NCBI GenBank assembly: GCA_937907165.1 | Contig: CALCUH010000174.1 | Coordinates: forward strand, 1 to 13,553 | Origin: an uncultured Bacteroidales bacterium | GTDB taxonomy: Bacteria > Bacteroidota > Bacteroidia > Bacteroidales > Paludibacteraceae | DNA length: 13,553 nt | Direction of reading: 5' to 3' | Part shown: in pieces, positions 13,388-13,553 of the stretch | Numbering within the stretch: position 1 is the stretch's first letter | Layout of the letters: every line of letters starts with the position of its first letter | Program-made: the position numbers and the translations under genes | The notes under the pieces: generated by a model | Told to the model about the DNA's origin: nothing | Databases searched by the model: none | The model's input: the letters and a program-made list of their open reading frames with translations, nothing else

Positions 13388-13431
13388 TATATAGAAGCTG
13401 TTTAAATTTTTTTATTGGAGATTTTTATGAT

Positions 13432-13553
13432 TTACCCCGCCACCACCGCATTATGGATGTTATCCACATACTTGGCCAGCGGCATCATGTATTCGCCACC
13501 GAAATCTTCCAACGCTGAAGCGAAGGGGTCTTCGTTCACGACGATATCTTTGG
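13432..13553 (-). CDS. Unrecognised protein, 3' end only
   Basis: The frame enters from the right edge and ends in TAA at 13432-13434, giving the last 39 full codons. The residues (DPFASALEDFGGEYMM, then PLAKYVDNIHNAVVAG) look like a real helical, soluble C-terminus. Its GC content is higher than the preceding AT-rich genes. I cannot assign a family from so short a piece. Confidence 0.6.
   Translation of the reverse strand, partial: KDIVVNEDPFASALEDFGGEYMMPLAKYVDNIHNAVVAG

Overview
The window looks like chromosomal DNA of a Bacteroidales bacterium, most likely Prevotellaceae (Prevotella/Segatella type). The signs are -7 boxes of the form TAnnTTTG upstream of many genes, almost no Shine-Dalgarno sequences, several predicted secreted proteins or lipoproteins, a protein of the 'Fibrobacter succinogenes major paralogous' type, and short palindromic repeats between genes. 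The genus is an inference from style only.

Layout. Positions 1-1345 (minus strand) hold a broken lipoprotein metallo-beta-lactamase-fold gene followed by the 5' end of a lipoprotein family 3 glycoside hydrolase. A MazG-like pyrophosphohydrolase lies at 1538-1864 (minus). Positions 1865-2398 carry promoters, four 42-bp palindromic repeat units and an isolated 18-bp palindrome.

The core is a 5-kb block (2399-7456) with two complete translesion-polymerase (polymerase V type) cassettes facing each other. On the plus strand run a UmuD-like protease, a UvrX/UmuC-type Y-family polymerase, a YolD-like protein and a small membrane protein, packed as one operon. On the minus strand run a second UmuD-like protease and a UmuC with the DUF4113-type tail. 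The two operons end 9 bp apart. Both UmuD proteins have a long N-terminal arm that reads like a basic GGxRxGAGRP patch plus a ribbon-helix-helix-like segment in front of an intact Ala-Gly self-cleavage site. They could therefore be LexA-like self-cleaving regulators as well as polymerase subunits; this is the most interesting hypothesis in the window.

From 7457 on come small accessory genes: hairpin repeats and a heptamer microsatellite ahead of a secreted paralogous-domain protein, a short exported TonB C-terminal-domain protein, a gene-poor 300 bp, a thioredoxin (minus), and a protein joining an ASCH domain to an EF-Tu domain-2-like barrel (plus). A strong bidirectional hairpin follows. The last part (11014-13553, minus, visibly more AT-rich) holds a small acidic protein, a secreted YD-repeat-like protein, a secreted protein of unknown family and the 3' end of an unrecognised gene. 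No integrase, transposase, tRNA, rRNA or CRISPR array is visible.
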